64,000 nt of DNA from JB111 sp052093225 (GTDB taxonomy: Bacteria; Actinomycetota; Actinomycetes; Actinomycetales; Actinomycetaceae): the NCBI GenBank assembly GCA_052093225.1, contig JBQDDG010000004.1, positions 33,170 through 97,169 of the forward strand, in the 5' to 3' direction. This document shows positions 42,169 through 50,964 of the stretch, piece after piece. The position numbers and the translations under genes were made by a program. The notes beneath the pieces were generated by a model that worked only from the letters and a program-made list of their open reading frames with translations, was not told where the DNA came from and did not search any database. Positions within the stretch are counted from its first letter, which is position 1; each line of letters starts with the position of its first letter.

Positions 42169-43851
42169 ATGGACCCGCGCGCCGGAACCCCCGCCACCCC
42201 CGAGGACCTCATCGACGTCGACGAGGTCCGCGCCGCCTACTCGGACCGCACCCCCGACCCGGAGGACCCCGCGCAGCGCGTGGTGTTCGGGACCTCCGGC
42301 CACCGCGGCTCGAGCCTGGACTCGGCGTTCAACGAGGCCCACATCGTGGCCATCACGCAGGCCATCGTCGAACACCGGCGGGCGGCCGGCGTCGACGGCC
42401 CGCTCTACCTGGCCAAGGACACGCATGCGCTGTCCGACCCGGCGTGGACGACGGCGGTCGAGGTCCTCGGCGCGGCCGGCGTGGAGCTGCGGGTCGACGC
42501 CCGGGACGGGTACACGCCGACGCCGGCCCTCTCGCACGCGATCCTGCGCGCCAACGGTGCGGGGACCACCGGCGGCCTGCGCCTCGACGGTCCCGGGCTC
42601 GCCGACGGCATCGTCATCACGCCGAGCCACAACCCGCCGCGCGACGGCGGCTTCAAGTACAACCCGCCCCACGGCGGCCCGGCGGGCTCGGACGCGACCG
42701 GCGCGATCGCCGCGCGGGCGAACGAGCTGCTCGCCTCCGGCGTCCGCGACGTGGCCCGCATCCCCGTGGAGCGCGCGCTCGCGCTGGGGACCACGGGCCG
42801 GCACGACTTCATGTCCGCCTACGTCGACGACCTGTCCAACGTGCTCGACCTCGAGGCGATCCGTTCGGCCGGCATCCGCATCGGCGCGGACCCGCTCGGC
42901 GGCGCCGCCGTCGCGTACTGGGGCGAGATCGGCGAGCGCTACGGGCTCGACCTCACGGTGGTCAACCCCGAGGTGGACCCCACCTGGCGGTTCATGACGC
43001 TCGACTGGGACGGCAAGATCCGGATGGACTGCTCCTCGCCGTCGGCGATGGCCTCCCTGCGGACGATCATGACGCCGGACGACGGCGGCCCGGCGCCGTA
43101 CGACATCGCCACGGGCAACGACGCCGACGCCGACCGGCACGGCATCGTCACGCCCGACGGCGGGCTGATGAACCCCAACCACTTCCTCGCCGTCGCGATC
43201 GACCACCTGTTCGCCCACCGTCCGGACTGGCGCGGCGACGCGGCGATCGGCAAGACGCTCGTGTCCTCCTCGCTCATCGACCGGGTCGCGGACTCGCTCG
43301 GCCGTCGACTTGTCGAGGTCCCGGTCGGGTTCAAGCACTTCGTGCCCGGCCTCCTCGACGGCTCGGTCGGGTTCGGCGGGGAGGAGTCCGCAGGCGCCTC
43401 CTTCCTGCGCACGGACGGCACCGTGTGGACGACCGACAAGGACGGCATCCTCCTCGCGCTGCTCGCCTCGGAGATCGCGGCCGTCACGGGGTCGACGCCG
43501 TCGGCGCGCCACGGCGAGCTCACCGAGCGCTTCGGCGCGAGCGCCTACGCCCGCATCGACGCCCCGGCGACGCCCGCCCAGAAGGACCGTCTGAAGAAGC
43601 TCTCCCCCGACGACGTCACTGCCACCGAGCTCGCCGGCGAGGCGATCACGGCGCGCCTCGTCGACGCCCCGGGCAACGGCGAGGCGATCGGCGGTCTCAA
43701 GGTGACCACCGAGAACGCCTGGTTCGCGGCCCGACCGTCCGGCACGGAGGACGTCTACAAGATCTACGCCGAGTCCTTCCTCGGCGAGGACCACCTGGCC
43801 CAGGTCCAGGAGGAGGCCCGCTCCGTCGTCGGGAACGCGCTCGGCGACTGA
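42169..43851 (+). CDS. pgm: Phosphoglucomutase (alpha-D-glucose-specific)
   Basis: Interconverts glucose 1-phosphate and glucose 6-phosphate. The 560-residue protein has 'FGTSGHRGSS' (40-49), the phosphoserine loop TPSHNP (151-156, Ser153), the metal loop in 'GNDADADRHG' (about 321-330), the sugar loop 'GGEESAGASF' (about 405), and the phosphate-binding 'RPSGTEDVYKIY' at the C-terminus. Length is normal. CAGGAT ends six bases before ATG 42169, which suits a leaderless transcript; the frame is open 11 codons further upstream. Confidence 0.97.
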   Translation: MDPRAGTPATPEDLIDVDEVRAAYSDRTPDPEDPAQRVVFGTSGHRGSSLDSAFNEAHIVAITQAIVEHRRAAGVDGPLYLAKDTHALSDPAWTTAVEVLGAAGVELRVDARDGYTPTPALSHAILRANGAGTTGGLRLDGPGLADGIVITPSHNPPRDGGFKYNPPHGGPAGSDATGAIAARANELLASGVRDVARIPVERALALGTTGRHDFMSAYVDDLSNVLDLEAIRSAGIRIGADPLGGAAVAYWGEIGERYGLDLTVVNPEVDPTWRFMTLDWDGKIRMDCSSPSAMASLRTIMTPDDGGPAPYDIATGNDADADRHGIVTPDGGLMNPNHFLAVAIDHLFAHRPDWRGDAAIGKTLVSSSLIDRVADSLGRRLVEVPVGFKHFVPGLLDGSVGFGGEESAGASFLRTDGTVWTTDKDGILLALLASEIAAVTGSTPSARHGELTERFGASAYARIDAPATPAQKDRLKKLSPDDVTATELAGEAITARLVDAPGNGEAIGGLKVTTENAWFAARPSGTEDVYKIYAESFLGEDHLAQVQEEARSVVGNALGD

Positions 43852-44003
43852 CCCCACCGCTCGAGGCGCCACCCTCGCGCCGCACCCCGAAGAAGTGGCG
43901 GAACACCATCTGGTCCAACATCGTCATGGGCCTGTGCGCGCTGGCGTTCGGCGTGCTCGCCGTCCAGCAGGTGTGGGAGCGGGTCGAGCCGCTGTTCGGC
44001 TGA
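43848..44003 (+). CDS. Small membrane protein overlapping the end of pgm
   Basis: A 51-codon frame ends at 44003. It is basic at first ('RRTPKKWRNTIWSNIV') and then has one membrane helix ('MGLCALAFGVLAVQQVW'). No ATG, GTG or TTG precedes the basic stretch in frame; the only early start candidate is CTG at 43848, overlapping the pgm stop as CTGA. The internal ATG would leave only 26 residues. The composition is protein-like and differs from random frames here, but a CTG start is unusual, so the call is tentative. Confidence 0.45.
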   Translation: MTPPLEAPPSRRTPKKWRNTIWSNIVMGLCALAFGVLAVQQVWERVEPLFG

Positions 44004-44136
44004 GCTCCGCAGGTCCTGTGAGCCGCGGCACTTCCGTGGCACTGTGAGGGTGGTGGACGTCGACGTCCACCCACCGGGGGTGACGGGGCGCGCGCCCTCG
44101 TCACCGACGAGCGCCCGTCACCCCACCGGAGATCGC

Positions 44137-45531
44137 ATGCTGCACACCCAGGTCGAGTGGGAGCAGTCGATGGGAGATGTCCAGCTGCTGCTCATCGCGG
44201 CCGCGGCCATCGCCGTCGTCCTGCTCCTCGTCATAGCCCTCAGACTGCACGCCTTCCTCACGCTCATCATCGTCTCGATGCTCACGGCCATCGCCACCGG
44301 CATCCCCCTGGCCAACATCACCGACGTCATCCTCGACGGGTTCGGCGGCACGCTCGCCGAGGTGGCCCTCCTCGTCGGCCTCGGTGCGATGCTCGGCAAG
44401 CTCGTCGAGCACTCCGGCGGCGCCCAGGTCCTCGCGGAGTCCCTCGTGCGCGCCTTCGGCGAGAAGCGTGCACCGCTCGCCCTCGGCGTCGCCTCGCTCG
44501 TCATGGGCTTCCCGATGTTCTTCGACGCGGGCCTCGTCGTCATGCTGCCGATCATCTTCGCGATCGCTCGTCGCCTCGACCAACCGGTCCTCCTCTACGG
44601 CATCACGGCCGCCGCGGCGTTCTCGGTCATGCACGTGTTCGTCCCACCGCACCCCGGTCCGGTGGCTGCCGTCGGCTTCTACGACGCCAGCCTCGGGCTG
44701 GTCCTGCTCGTCGGCCTCGTCGTCGCGATCCCCACCTTCTACGTGGCGGGCTACATGTGGGCCAAGGTCGCCGCCCGCCGGTTCCCGTTCACGGTCGACT
44801 CGCTCACCGACGCCGTCTTCGGCGAGGTGAGCACGGTCAAGAGCCCGCCGCGGGTCGCCACGGTCGTCGGCGTCCTCGCCGTCCCGGTGGTCCTCATCTT
44901 CCTCAACACGGGCCTCGACTTCGCGCGCAGCGCAGGCTGGGCGGACGACGGCGCCACGTGGTTCCAGGCGCTGCGCCTGCTCGGCACCGCCCCGGTCGCC
45001 CTCATCATCTCCGTCGTCGTCGCCGCGCTCGTCCTCGGCAGGGCACGCGGCGAGAGGGCCGGCGCCCTCGAGAAGCTGCTCGACTCCTCGCTCGGCCCGA
45101 TCGCCTCGGTCGTCCTCATCACCGGCGCCGGCGGCATGTTCGGCGGCGTCCTCCAGGCGTCCGGCATCGGCGAGGCGCTCGAACGCCTCATGGGCGGGCT
45201 CGGGCTCCCCGTCATCGTCGGCGCCTTCCTCGTGGCCGCGGTGCTCCGCATCGCCCAGGGCTCCGCCACCGTGGCCCTGACGACCACGGCCGCCCTCATG
45301 GCCTCCTCGGTGGCCGAGGGCGACTACTCCTCGGTGCAGGTCGCCGCCGTCGTCATCGCCACCGCGGCCGGCTCCGTGATCGCCTCGCACGTCAACGACT
45401 CGGGGTTCTGGCTGGTCGGCCGGCTGATGGGGATGGACGTGAAGACCACGCTGCAGACGTGGACCGTGCAGCAGACGCTCCAGGCGCTCGTGGCCTTTGC
45501 CGTCGCGTTCGTCATCTACCTCGTGTTCTGA
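44137..45531 (+). CDS. GntP-family gluconate:H+ symporter
   Basis: A 464-residue secondary importer with about 12-14 segments. The GntP signature appears in 'GFGGTLAEVALLVGLGAMLGKLVEHSGGA', 'MGFPMFFDAGLVVMLPIIF', 'FVPPHPGPVAAVGFY', and 'ASHVNDSGFWLVGRLMGM' near the end. Its substrate is gluconate or a similar sugar acid. GGAG five bases before ATG 44137 supports this start over the one at 44170. No gluconate kinase is next to it, so the catabolic gene lies elsewhere. It is convergent with the methyltransferase gene. Confidence 0.93.
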   Translation: MLHTQVEWEQSMGDVQLLLIAAAAIAVVLLLVIALRLHAFLTLIIVSMLTAIATGIPLANITDVILDGFGGTLAEVALLVGLGAMLGKLVEHSGGAQVLAESLVRAFGEKRAPLALGVASLVMGFPMFFDAGLVVMLPIIFAIARRLDQPVLLYGITAAAAFSVMHVFVPPHPGPVAAVGFYDASLGLVLLVGLVVAIPTFYVAGYMWAKVAARRFPFTVDSLTDAVFGEVSTVKSPPRVATVVGVLAVPVVLIFLNTGLDFARSAGWADDGATWFQALRLLGTAPVALIISVVVAALVLGRARGERAGALEKLLDSSLGPIASVVLITGAGGMFGGVLQASGIGEALERLMGGLGLPVIVGAFLVAAVLRIAQGSATVALTTTAALMASSVAEGDYSSVQVAAVVIATAAGSVIASHVNDSGFWLVGRLMGMDVKTTLQTWTVQQTLQALVAFAVAFVIYLVF

Positions 45532-45538
45532 CGAGGCC

Positions 45539-46285
45539 TCACGCGAGCAGGAACGTCGCGAACCCCATCGGCCCGCGGTGCCCGCGCAGCCAGTCGGTGA
45601 CCTCCTGCGCGACGGCGTCGTGATCGGGGTGGTCCGGGTGGCGGGCGGCCCACTCCTGCCGATCACGCAGGTGGCCGAGGTCGAACGCGTCGAACTCCTG
45701 GCGGGTGCTCTCGTGCATGTCGAGGACGTGCCAGCCGGCCGCGAGCGCCGCGTCCGCGATCTCCGGCAGCGCCACGCAGTCGTCGGCCGAGGCACCGTCC
45801 CACATGTGCGCGAGCTCGTCGTCGGTCGGGGGGCGGGTCCAGAACTCGGCGCCGAAGAGCAGGCGGCCGCCGTCGGCGCGGCGTTCGCGCAGCCCGGCGA
45901 GCGCCTCCGGGATCGTGCCGAGTGCGTGGAACGCGCCGAGGCTGACGAGCAGGTCGGCGCAGTCGGTGAACGAGGCGGCCTCCGCGACCCGGAGCTCGAC
46001 GCGTCCGGCGAGTCCGTCCCGCTCGGCGGCGGCGCGTGCCCGGGTGATGTCGGGCCCGTGGACGTCGAGGCCGAGTCCGCGCGCTCCGGGTGCCTCCTCG
46101 AGGCACGCGAGCAGCATCGTTCCCCAGCCGCAGCCGAGGTCGACGATCGATCCCGGCCCGTGCGCGGTCGCCGCTCGCGCCAGGGCGCGGACGGAGCCCG
46201 CGGACAGGGGCGAGCCGATCTCGAGGCGTGCACCGGTGCCGCCGGGAGGCAGCGGGTCCTCGGGGTCGTGGATCGTGTCCGTCAC
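45539..46285 (-). CDS. SAM-dependent methyltransferase
   Basis: A 248-residue class I methyltransferase. The SAM-binding glycine motif is 'SIVDLGCGWGTMLLACLEEAPG', followed by the acidic end of strand 2 ('GLGLDVHG') and 'SFTDCADLLVSLGAFHALG' as motif IV. The rest includes 'AGLRERRADGGRLLFGAEFW'. The substrate cannot be inferred. GAGAGGA precedes GTG 46285. Upstream frames run into a GCCGGC microsatellite and are not credible extensions. Confidence 0.85.
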   Translation of the reverse strand: MTDTIHDPEDPLPPGGTGARLEIGSPLSAGSVRALARAATAHGPGSIVDLGCGWGTMLLACLEEAPGARGLGLDVHGPDITRARAAAERDGLAGRVELRVAEAASFTDCADLLVSLGAFHALGTIPEALAGLRERRADGGRLLFGAEFWTRPPTDDELAHMWDGASADDCVALPEIADAALAAGWHVLDMHESTRQEFDAFDLGHLRDRQEWAARHPDHPDHDAVAQEVTDWLRGHRGPMGFATFLLA

Positions 46286-46340
46286 GGTTCGTCCTCTCGC
46301 CTCGCCTCGCGGCGCCGGTGCCTTTGCGCCTGCCCCAACG

Positions 46341-46375
46341 CCGGGGCCGGGGCCGGCGCCGGCGCCGGCGCCGGG
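46341..46375. repeat. CCGGGG/GCCGGC short microsatellite
   Basis: About six copies of a GGCGCC/GGGGCC hexamer in the 238-bp space between the methyltransferase and DUF6458 genes. Self-complementary, so it could fold; no function seen. Confidence 0.7.
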
Positions 46376-46523
46376 AAGCCTGGCACCAGTACGGCGCGGG
46401 CTCCATCTCATTTCCGGCGGAGCAGCTCGTCGCTCGGGGTACACCGGCGCCGCCCCTCCGTGTGCGGGCGCACCGGAATGCTGCCACTGTGGTCACCACG
46501 TCCGCCCGATCCCTGGAGGAATC

Positions 46524-46757
46524 ATGGCTGCCCTCGGAATCATCCTCATCGCCGTCGGAGCGATCCTGTCCTTCGCGGTCCAGGACGCCATCGCCGAGGT
46601 CGACCTCACCATGGTCGGCTACATCCTCATGGGCGTCGGGGCGCTCGCCGTCATCATCGGGATCGTCCAGATCGTCTCGCGGCGCCGGACGACCCACGTG
46701 ACGCGCGTCGAGGACCGTGCCTACCCCGACGAGCACCCGCGCGACCCGCGCGTCTGA
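46524..46757 (+). CDS. DUF6458-type small membrane protein
   Basis: A 77-residue protein with two membrane segments (about 3-18 and 30-48, 'GYILMGVGALAVIIGIVQIV') separated by the short 'VQDAIAEVDLTMV' loop and a charged C-terminal tail. This pattern is widespread and uncharacterised in actinobacteria. GGAGGA lies four bases before ATG 46524. It is a single gene between repeats and modABC. Confidence 0.85.
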   Translation: MAALGIILIAVGAILSFAVQDAIAEVDLTMVGYILMGVGALAVIIGIVQIVSRRRTTHVTRVEDRAYPDEHPRDPRV

Positions 46758-46861
46758 CCCGCCGGCACGCCGGCACGCGCCCGCCTCGTCTACGGGCGGC
46801 CCGGCAGGTGGCTCGACCAGCCTCTGCGGAGAACATCGCGCATCTCGTCCTCATACGCGGT

Positions 46862-46867
46862 GATAAT
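46862..46867 (+). promoter_or_regulatory. -10 box of modABC
   Basis: GATAAT, one mismatch from consensus, ends nine bases before the modA ATG. No clear -35 box. A short-leader or leaderless transcript is likely. Confidence 0.6.
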
Positions 46868-46876
46868 CTCCGCTTC

Positions 46877-47689
46877 ATGACGCAGATCGGTCTCTCTCCC
46901 CGTCGGCGGCGGGGCGTGGCTCTCGCCGCCGTCCCCGTCCTCGCCCTCGCCGCCTGCGGCTCCGCGGACGAGGACCCCTCCGGGGGCGGCGGGGACGCCT
47001 CCGACGGCGACGAGCTCTCCGGCGAGCTCACGGTCTTCGCCGCGGCCTCGCTGAACGAGGTCTTCGAGGAGATCTCCGACCTCTTCACCGAGGAGAACCC
47101 CGCCGCCGAGGTGACGTTCTCGTTCGCCGGGTCCTCCGACCTGGTGGCCCAGCTCGACGCCGGAGCGCCCGCCGACGTGCTCGCGACCGCCAACGAGTCG
47201 ACGATGGACGACGCCGTCGCGAACGGCTCGATCGAGGGCGAGCCCGAGATCTTCGTCGAGAACGTCCTCACGCTCGTCACCCCGGCCGGCAACCCCGCCG
47301 GGGTGACCGGCCTGGACGAGAGCCTCGACGACGCCGACCTCGTCGTCTGCGCGCGTCAGGTCCCGTGCGGGGCCGCGACCGTCACGCTGGCCGAGAACCT
47401 CGGCGTCACCCTCGAGCCCGTGAGCGAGGAGAACAGCGTCACCGACGTGCTCGGCAAGGTCACGAGCGGCCAGGCCGACGCCGGCCTCGTCTACGCGACG
47501 GACGCGGCCTCGGCCGGCGACGACGTCGACGTCGTGGAGGTGGAGGGCGCCGAGGACGTCGTCAACCGCTATCCGATCTCCGTCACGAGCGGCACGGAGC
47601 AGGCCGAGCTGGCCGACGCCTTCGTCGAGCTCGTCCTCTCCGACGAGGCCCAGGCGGTCCTCGGCGAGGCCGGCTTCACCGCTCCGTGA
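46877..47689 (+). CDS. modA: Molybdate ABC transporter substrate-binding lipoprotein
   Basis: Binds molybdate or tungstate outside the membrane. The 270-residue protein has a lipobox (LALAAC), an acidic/Gly linker, then the ModA fold: 'LTVFAAASLNEVFEEIS' near the start of the mature part, 'FSFAGSSDLVAQLDAGAPADVLATAN' (the classical ligand loops with Ser and Ala-Ser residues), 'QADAGLVYATDA' and a C-terminal 'SDEAQAVLGEAGF'. It leads a three-gene operon with modB and modC (4-bp overlaps). Confidence 0.96.
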   Translation: MTQIGLSPRRRRGVALAAVPVLALAACGSADEDPSGGGGDASDGDELSGELTVFAAASLNEVFEEISDLFTEENPAAEVTFSFAGSSDLVAQLDAGAPADVLATANESTMDDAVANGSIEGEPEIFVENVLTLVTPAGNPAGVTGLDESLDDADLVVCARQVPCGAATVTLAENLGVTLEPVSEENSVTDVLGKVTSGQADAGLVYATDAASAGDDVDVVEVEGAEDVVNRYPISVTSGTEQAELADAFVELVLSDEAQAVLGEAGFTAP

Positions 47690-48534
47690 GCGCCCCGCAC
47701 CACCGGCGACCGCGCGGGGACATGGCCGGCGGCCTGCCGCGCTGGATCCTTCTCCCCGCGGTCCTCGGGGTGCTGCTCGTCGCGCTCCCGGTCCTCGGCA
47801 TGGTCCTGCGGGTCCCGTGGACGGAGCTGCCGGATCTGCTCACCTCCGAGGAGTCGCTCGACGCCCTCTGGCTCAGCCTGCGGACATCCGCGCTCGCGAC
47901 GCTGCTCGCCGCCGTGCTCGGCGTGCCGCTGGCCCTCGTCCTCGCCTGGACGCGGCTGCCTGGGCTGCGCGTCCTCCGCACGATCGTGCTGCTCCCGCTC
48001 GTCCTGCCACCCGTGGTCTCCGGGCTCGCACTGCTCACCACCTTCGGTCGACGCGGCCTGCTCGGACGCCACCTCGACGTGCTCGGGATCGACGTCGCGT
48101 TCTCGACCCTCGGCGTGGTGCTCGCGCAGGCCTTCGTCTCCATGCCCTACCTCGTCATCGCCGTCGAGGGCGCCGCACGGACGGCGGGCCGGCGCCACGA
48201 GCTCGTGGCCGCCACCCTCGGCGCCTCGCCGACGACGGTGCTGCGCCGCGTGACCATGCCGCTGCTCGCCCCCGCGCTCGCCTCCGGGACCGCCCTCGCG
48301 TTCGCCCGCTGCCTGGGCGAGTTCGGCGCCACCCTCACGTTCGCCGGTTCCCTGCAGGGCGTGACGCGGACGCTGCCGCTGGAGATCTACCTCCAGCGGG
48401 AGACCGATCCCGACGCGGCGATCGCGCTGTCGATGATCCTCATCCTGCTGGCCGCCGTCCTCGTGCTCACCACGCAGCAGGCGGGGCGCTCGCGCCGCAC
48501 CGCGGCGCCGGCCGCCGACGGCGGGTCGCGATGA
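47686..48534 (+). CDS. modB: Molybdate ABC transporter permease
   Basis: A membrane subunit with five or six segments and the ABC permease EAA-like loop 'ELVAATLGASPTTVLRRVTMPLLAP'. It starts with GTG at 47686, overlapping the modA stop (GTGA), giving 282 residues; an ATG at 47722 (270 residues) is possible. 'GLALLTTFGRRGLLG' is a ModB-type segment. It forms the channel with ModC and receives molybdate from ModA. Confidence 0.94.
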   Translation: MSAPHHRRPRGDMAGGLPRWILLPAVLGVLLVALPVLGMVLRVPWTELPDLLTSEESLDALWLSLRTSALATLLAAVLGVPLALVLAWTRLPGLRVLRTIVLLPLVLPPVVSGLALLTTFGRRGLLGRHLDVLGIDVAFSTLGVVLAQAFVSMPYLVIAVEGAARTAGRRHELVAATLGASPTTVLRRVTMPLLAPALASGTALAFARCLGEFGATLTFAGSLQGVTRTLPLEIYLQRETDPDAAIALSMILILLAAVLVLTTQQAGRSRRTAAPAADGGSR

Positions 48535-49685
48535 GCGCGCTGACGGTCCACGCCGAGGTGGCCGAGCGCGACGTCCGGGTCGACCTGGCGGTCCCGGCCG
48601 GCAGCGTGGCGGCGCTGCTCGGGGCGAACGGCTCCGGCAAGTCCACGGTGGTCGGCCTCGCCGCCGGCATCCTGCGCCCGAGCGCCGGTGCGGTGACGCT
48701 CTCGGGGCGCACGGTGTCCGGGCGGCCCTGGGTGCCGCCCCACCGGCGGCGCATCTCGCTGCTCGCGCAGGAGCCGCTCCTGCTCCCCCACCTCGACGTC
48801 CTCGCCAACGTGGCCTTCGGCCCCCGCGCGCTCGGCCGGGGCCGCGAGCGCTCGGAGGAGATCGCCCGCGCCCGGCTCGAGGAGGTCGGCGCCGCGCACC
48901 TGTCCGGGCGGCGCCCGCGTGAGCTGTCCGGCGGTCAGCAGCAACGCGTGGCCCTCGCGCGCGCCCTCGCGCCCGACCCCGAGCTGCTCCTGCTCGACGA
49001 GCCGCTCGCGGCCCTCGACGTCGACGCCGCGGCCGAGCTGCGCCAGGTGCTCAGGAGCTCCCTGCGGGCGGCCGGCCGGTCCGCGCTCGTCGTCACCCAC
49101 GACCTGCTCGACGTCCTCGCGCTCGCGGACCACGTGGTCGTCCTCGAGGGCGGGCGCGTCGTCGAGGAGGGGCCGACCCGCGAGGTGCTCGTCCGGCCCC
49201 GGTCCGCGTTCGCCGCCCGGTTCGCGGGCGTCAACCTCGTCCTCGGGACCCGCACCGCCCACGACGAGGTCCGCGAGGGCGCGGGCGGCGCCGTCCTGCA
49301 CGGCGTGACGGACGACCACGCGGGCGGCGCACCGGTCGGCGGTGCGGGCACGAGCACGCGCACCACCGCGGCCGCCGTGGCCCTCGGCTCCGACGAGGGC
49401 GCGACCGGCGCCTCCGACGGCGGTGCGGGCGCCGCCACCTTCTCCCCACGCGCCGTAGCCGTCCACCGGGCCTCCCCCGGTGGCAGCCCGCGCAACTCGC
49501 TCCGCGTGCGCGTGACGGGGATCGAGCAGCACGGCGAGCTCGTCCGGGTGCGGGCACTGACGCCGGACGGGACCCGCCTCGCGGCCGACATCACGCCCTT
49601 CTCGGTGGCCGAGCTCGGGCTCGACCTCGACGAGGAGGTCCTGTTCGTCGTCAAGGCCGCCGAGGTGAGCATCTATCCGGCGTGA
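48531..49685 (+). CDS. modC: Molybdate ABC transporter ATP-binding protein with interrupted TOBE region
   Basis: The ATPase of the ModABC system, 384 residues. Walker A GANGSGKST (31-39), Q-loop near 'LLAQEP' (77-82), signature LSGGQQQR (132-139), Walker B 'LLLLDEP' (152-158), H-loop 'VTHD' (188-191). After residue 235 the C-terminal molybdate-binding TOBE domain begins ('GVNLVLGTRT') but is interrupted by a Gly/Ala/Thr-rich segment (about 262-302) and resumes from 'FSPRAVAVHRASPGGSPRNSLRVRVTG' to the end. ATGA overlap with modB. Confidence 0.95.
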   Translation: MSALTVHAEVAERDVRVDLAVPAGSVAALLGANGSGKSTVVGLAAGILRPSAGAVTLSGRTVSGRPWVPPHRRRISLLAQEPLLLPHLDVLANVAFGPRALGRGRERSEEIARARLEEVGAAHLSGRRPRELSGGQQQRVALARALAPDPELLLLDEPLAALDVDAAAELRQVLRSSLRAAGRSALVVTHDLLDVLALADHVVVLEGGRVVEEGPTREVLVRPRSAFAARFAGVNLVLGTRTAHDEVREGAGGAVLHGVTDDHAGGAPVGGAGTSTRTTAAAVALGSDEGATGASDGGAGAATFSPRAVAVHRASPGGSPRNSLRVRVTGIEQHGELVRVRALTPDGTRLAADITPFSVAELGLDLDEEVLFVVKAAEVSIYPA

Positions 49686-49728
49686 TTGCCCGAGCCCGCG
49701 GGAGCCCCGTCCACCTAGGCTGGCGAGC

Positions 49729-50964
49729 ATGTCTCTCGCGAACCTCGGCATGGCGTTCGAGGACGGCATCAACAAGCGTTCGGTCGACTGGCTCAAGCAG
49801 CGCGGGTGGCGCCCGCGGATCATCGGGCTCACCGGGTACGGATCGGTCGAGTCGCTGCACGTGATGGGTCGCGTGATCATGGGGGACCCGCACTCCTCGC
49901 CGGAGACCGACCCCTGGGTCGACGTCCTCGGGTCCGGCAACGGCACCGACCTGGCGCCGGCCCGCTACCCCTCGCCCATCGACGCCGCCGAGTTCCTCAG
50001 CGTCGCCGCGCAGCAGGCACGCCGCGGCTGGCGCCAGTTCTTCACCGCGCAGGTCGGCCACCTGCCGGTCACGGTCCGGGTCAACGGGCTCGAGGTCAGC
50101 ACGACGACCGACCGGTCCGGCTACATCGACGTCATGGTGCCGGACCACGGGCTGCCGCCCGGCTGGCACGCGGTGACGCTCGAGGCGAAGGCCGCGCAGC
50201 CGGTCGTCACGGACGCGCTGGTGGTCGCGCCGGCGACGCGGGTGGGGATCGTCTCCGACATCGACGACACGGTGATGGTGACGATGCTGCCGCGCGCCGC
50301 CCTCGCCGCCTGGAACTCGTTCGTCCGGCACACGAACACGCGCAAGCCGGTCCCGGGCATGGCCGAGCTGTACGAGAAGGTCCTCGACCTGCACCCCGAC
50401 GCGCCGATCTTCTACCTCTCCACGGGCGCGTGGAACGTGGTGCCGACGCTCAAGCGGTTCATGCTTCGCCACCGGCTGCCGGTGGGCCCGATGCTCATGA
50501 CCGACTGGGGGCCGACGACGACCGGCCTGTTCCGCTCCGGCAAGGAGCACAAGCGCGTCCAGCTGCGAAACCTCATGATCACGTTCCCGGACATCGCGTG
50601 GCTGCTGGTGGGCGACGACGGCCAGCACGACCCGATGATCTACGACGACGTGGCGCGCGAGCACCCGCGCAACGTCTGGGCGATCGCGATCCGGCAGCTG
50701 AGCCCCACGGAGCAGGTGCTCGCGCACGGCACGCTCGACCCCGCGGAGAAGCCGACGGCCGCCCGCTCCGCCGCCACCGAGCACGGCGTGCCGACCGTCC
50801 ACGGCAAGGACGGCTTCACGCTCGCCGACAAGCTGCCGGCCGTCCTGTCCGCCCAACGCCGCCGCCGCGAGCACCGGGAGCGGGTGGCGGCCGGTGAGGA
50901 CGTCCCCGGGACGCTGTCGCGACCGGTCGCCCGGGCGGCCCGCTCGAGAAGGGGCACGCGATGA
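49729..50964 (+). CDS. APP1-like (DUF2183) phosphatase
   Basis: A 411-residue cytosolic protein of the DUF2183/APP1 family, relatives of yeast phosphatidate phosphatase App1. The HAD-like catalytic motif DIDDT is at 177-181, with 'YLSTGAWNVVPTLKRFM' (motif II region) and 'WLLVGDDGQHDPMIYDDVA' (motif III/IV). Bacterial members are thought to act on phospholipids or similar substrates; this one is not characterised. TAGGCT ends seven bases before the ATG (leaderless). The last 33 residues are Arg-rich. The next gene overlaps by 4 bp. Confidence 0.9.
   Translation: MSLANLGMAFEDGINKRSVDWLKQRGWRPRIIGLTGYGSVESLHVMGRVIMGDPHSSPETDPWVDVLGSGNGTDLAPARYPSPIDAAEFLSVAAQQARRGWRQFFTAQVGHLPVTVRVNGLEVSTTTDRSGYIDVMVPDHGLPPGWHAVTLEAKAAQPVVTDALVVAPATRVGIVSDIDDTVMVTMLPRAALAAWNSFVRHTNTRKPVPGMAELYEKVLDLHPDAPIFYLSTGAWNVVPTLKRFMLRHRLPVGPMLMTDWGPTTTGLFRSGKEHKRVQLRNLMITFPDIAWLLVGDDGQHDPMIYDDVAREHPRNVWAIAIRQLSPTEQVLAHGTLDPAEKPTAARSAATEHGVPTVHGKDGFTLADKLPAVLSAQRRRREHRERVAAGEDVPGTLSRPVARAARSRRGTR

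Noticed and set aside
46285..46444. N-terminal extension of the methyltransferase through the GCCGGC microsatellite
   Set aside because: It would be a Gly/Ala/Pro repeat with no family match; GTG 46285 has a good ribosome site and the fold begins after it.
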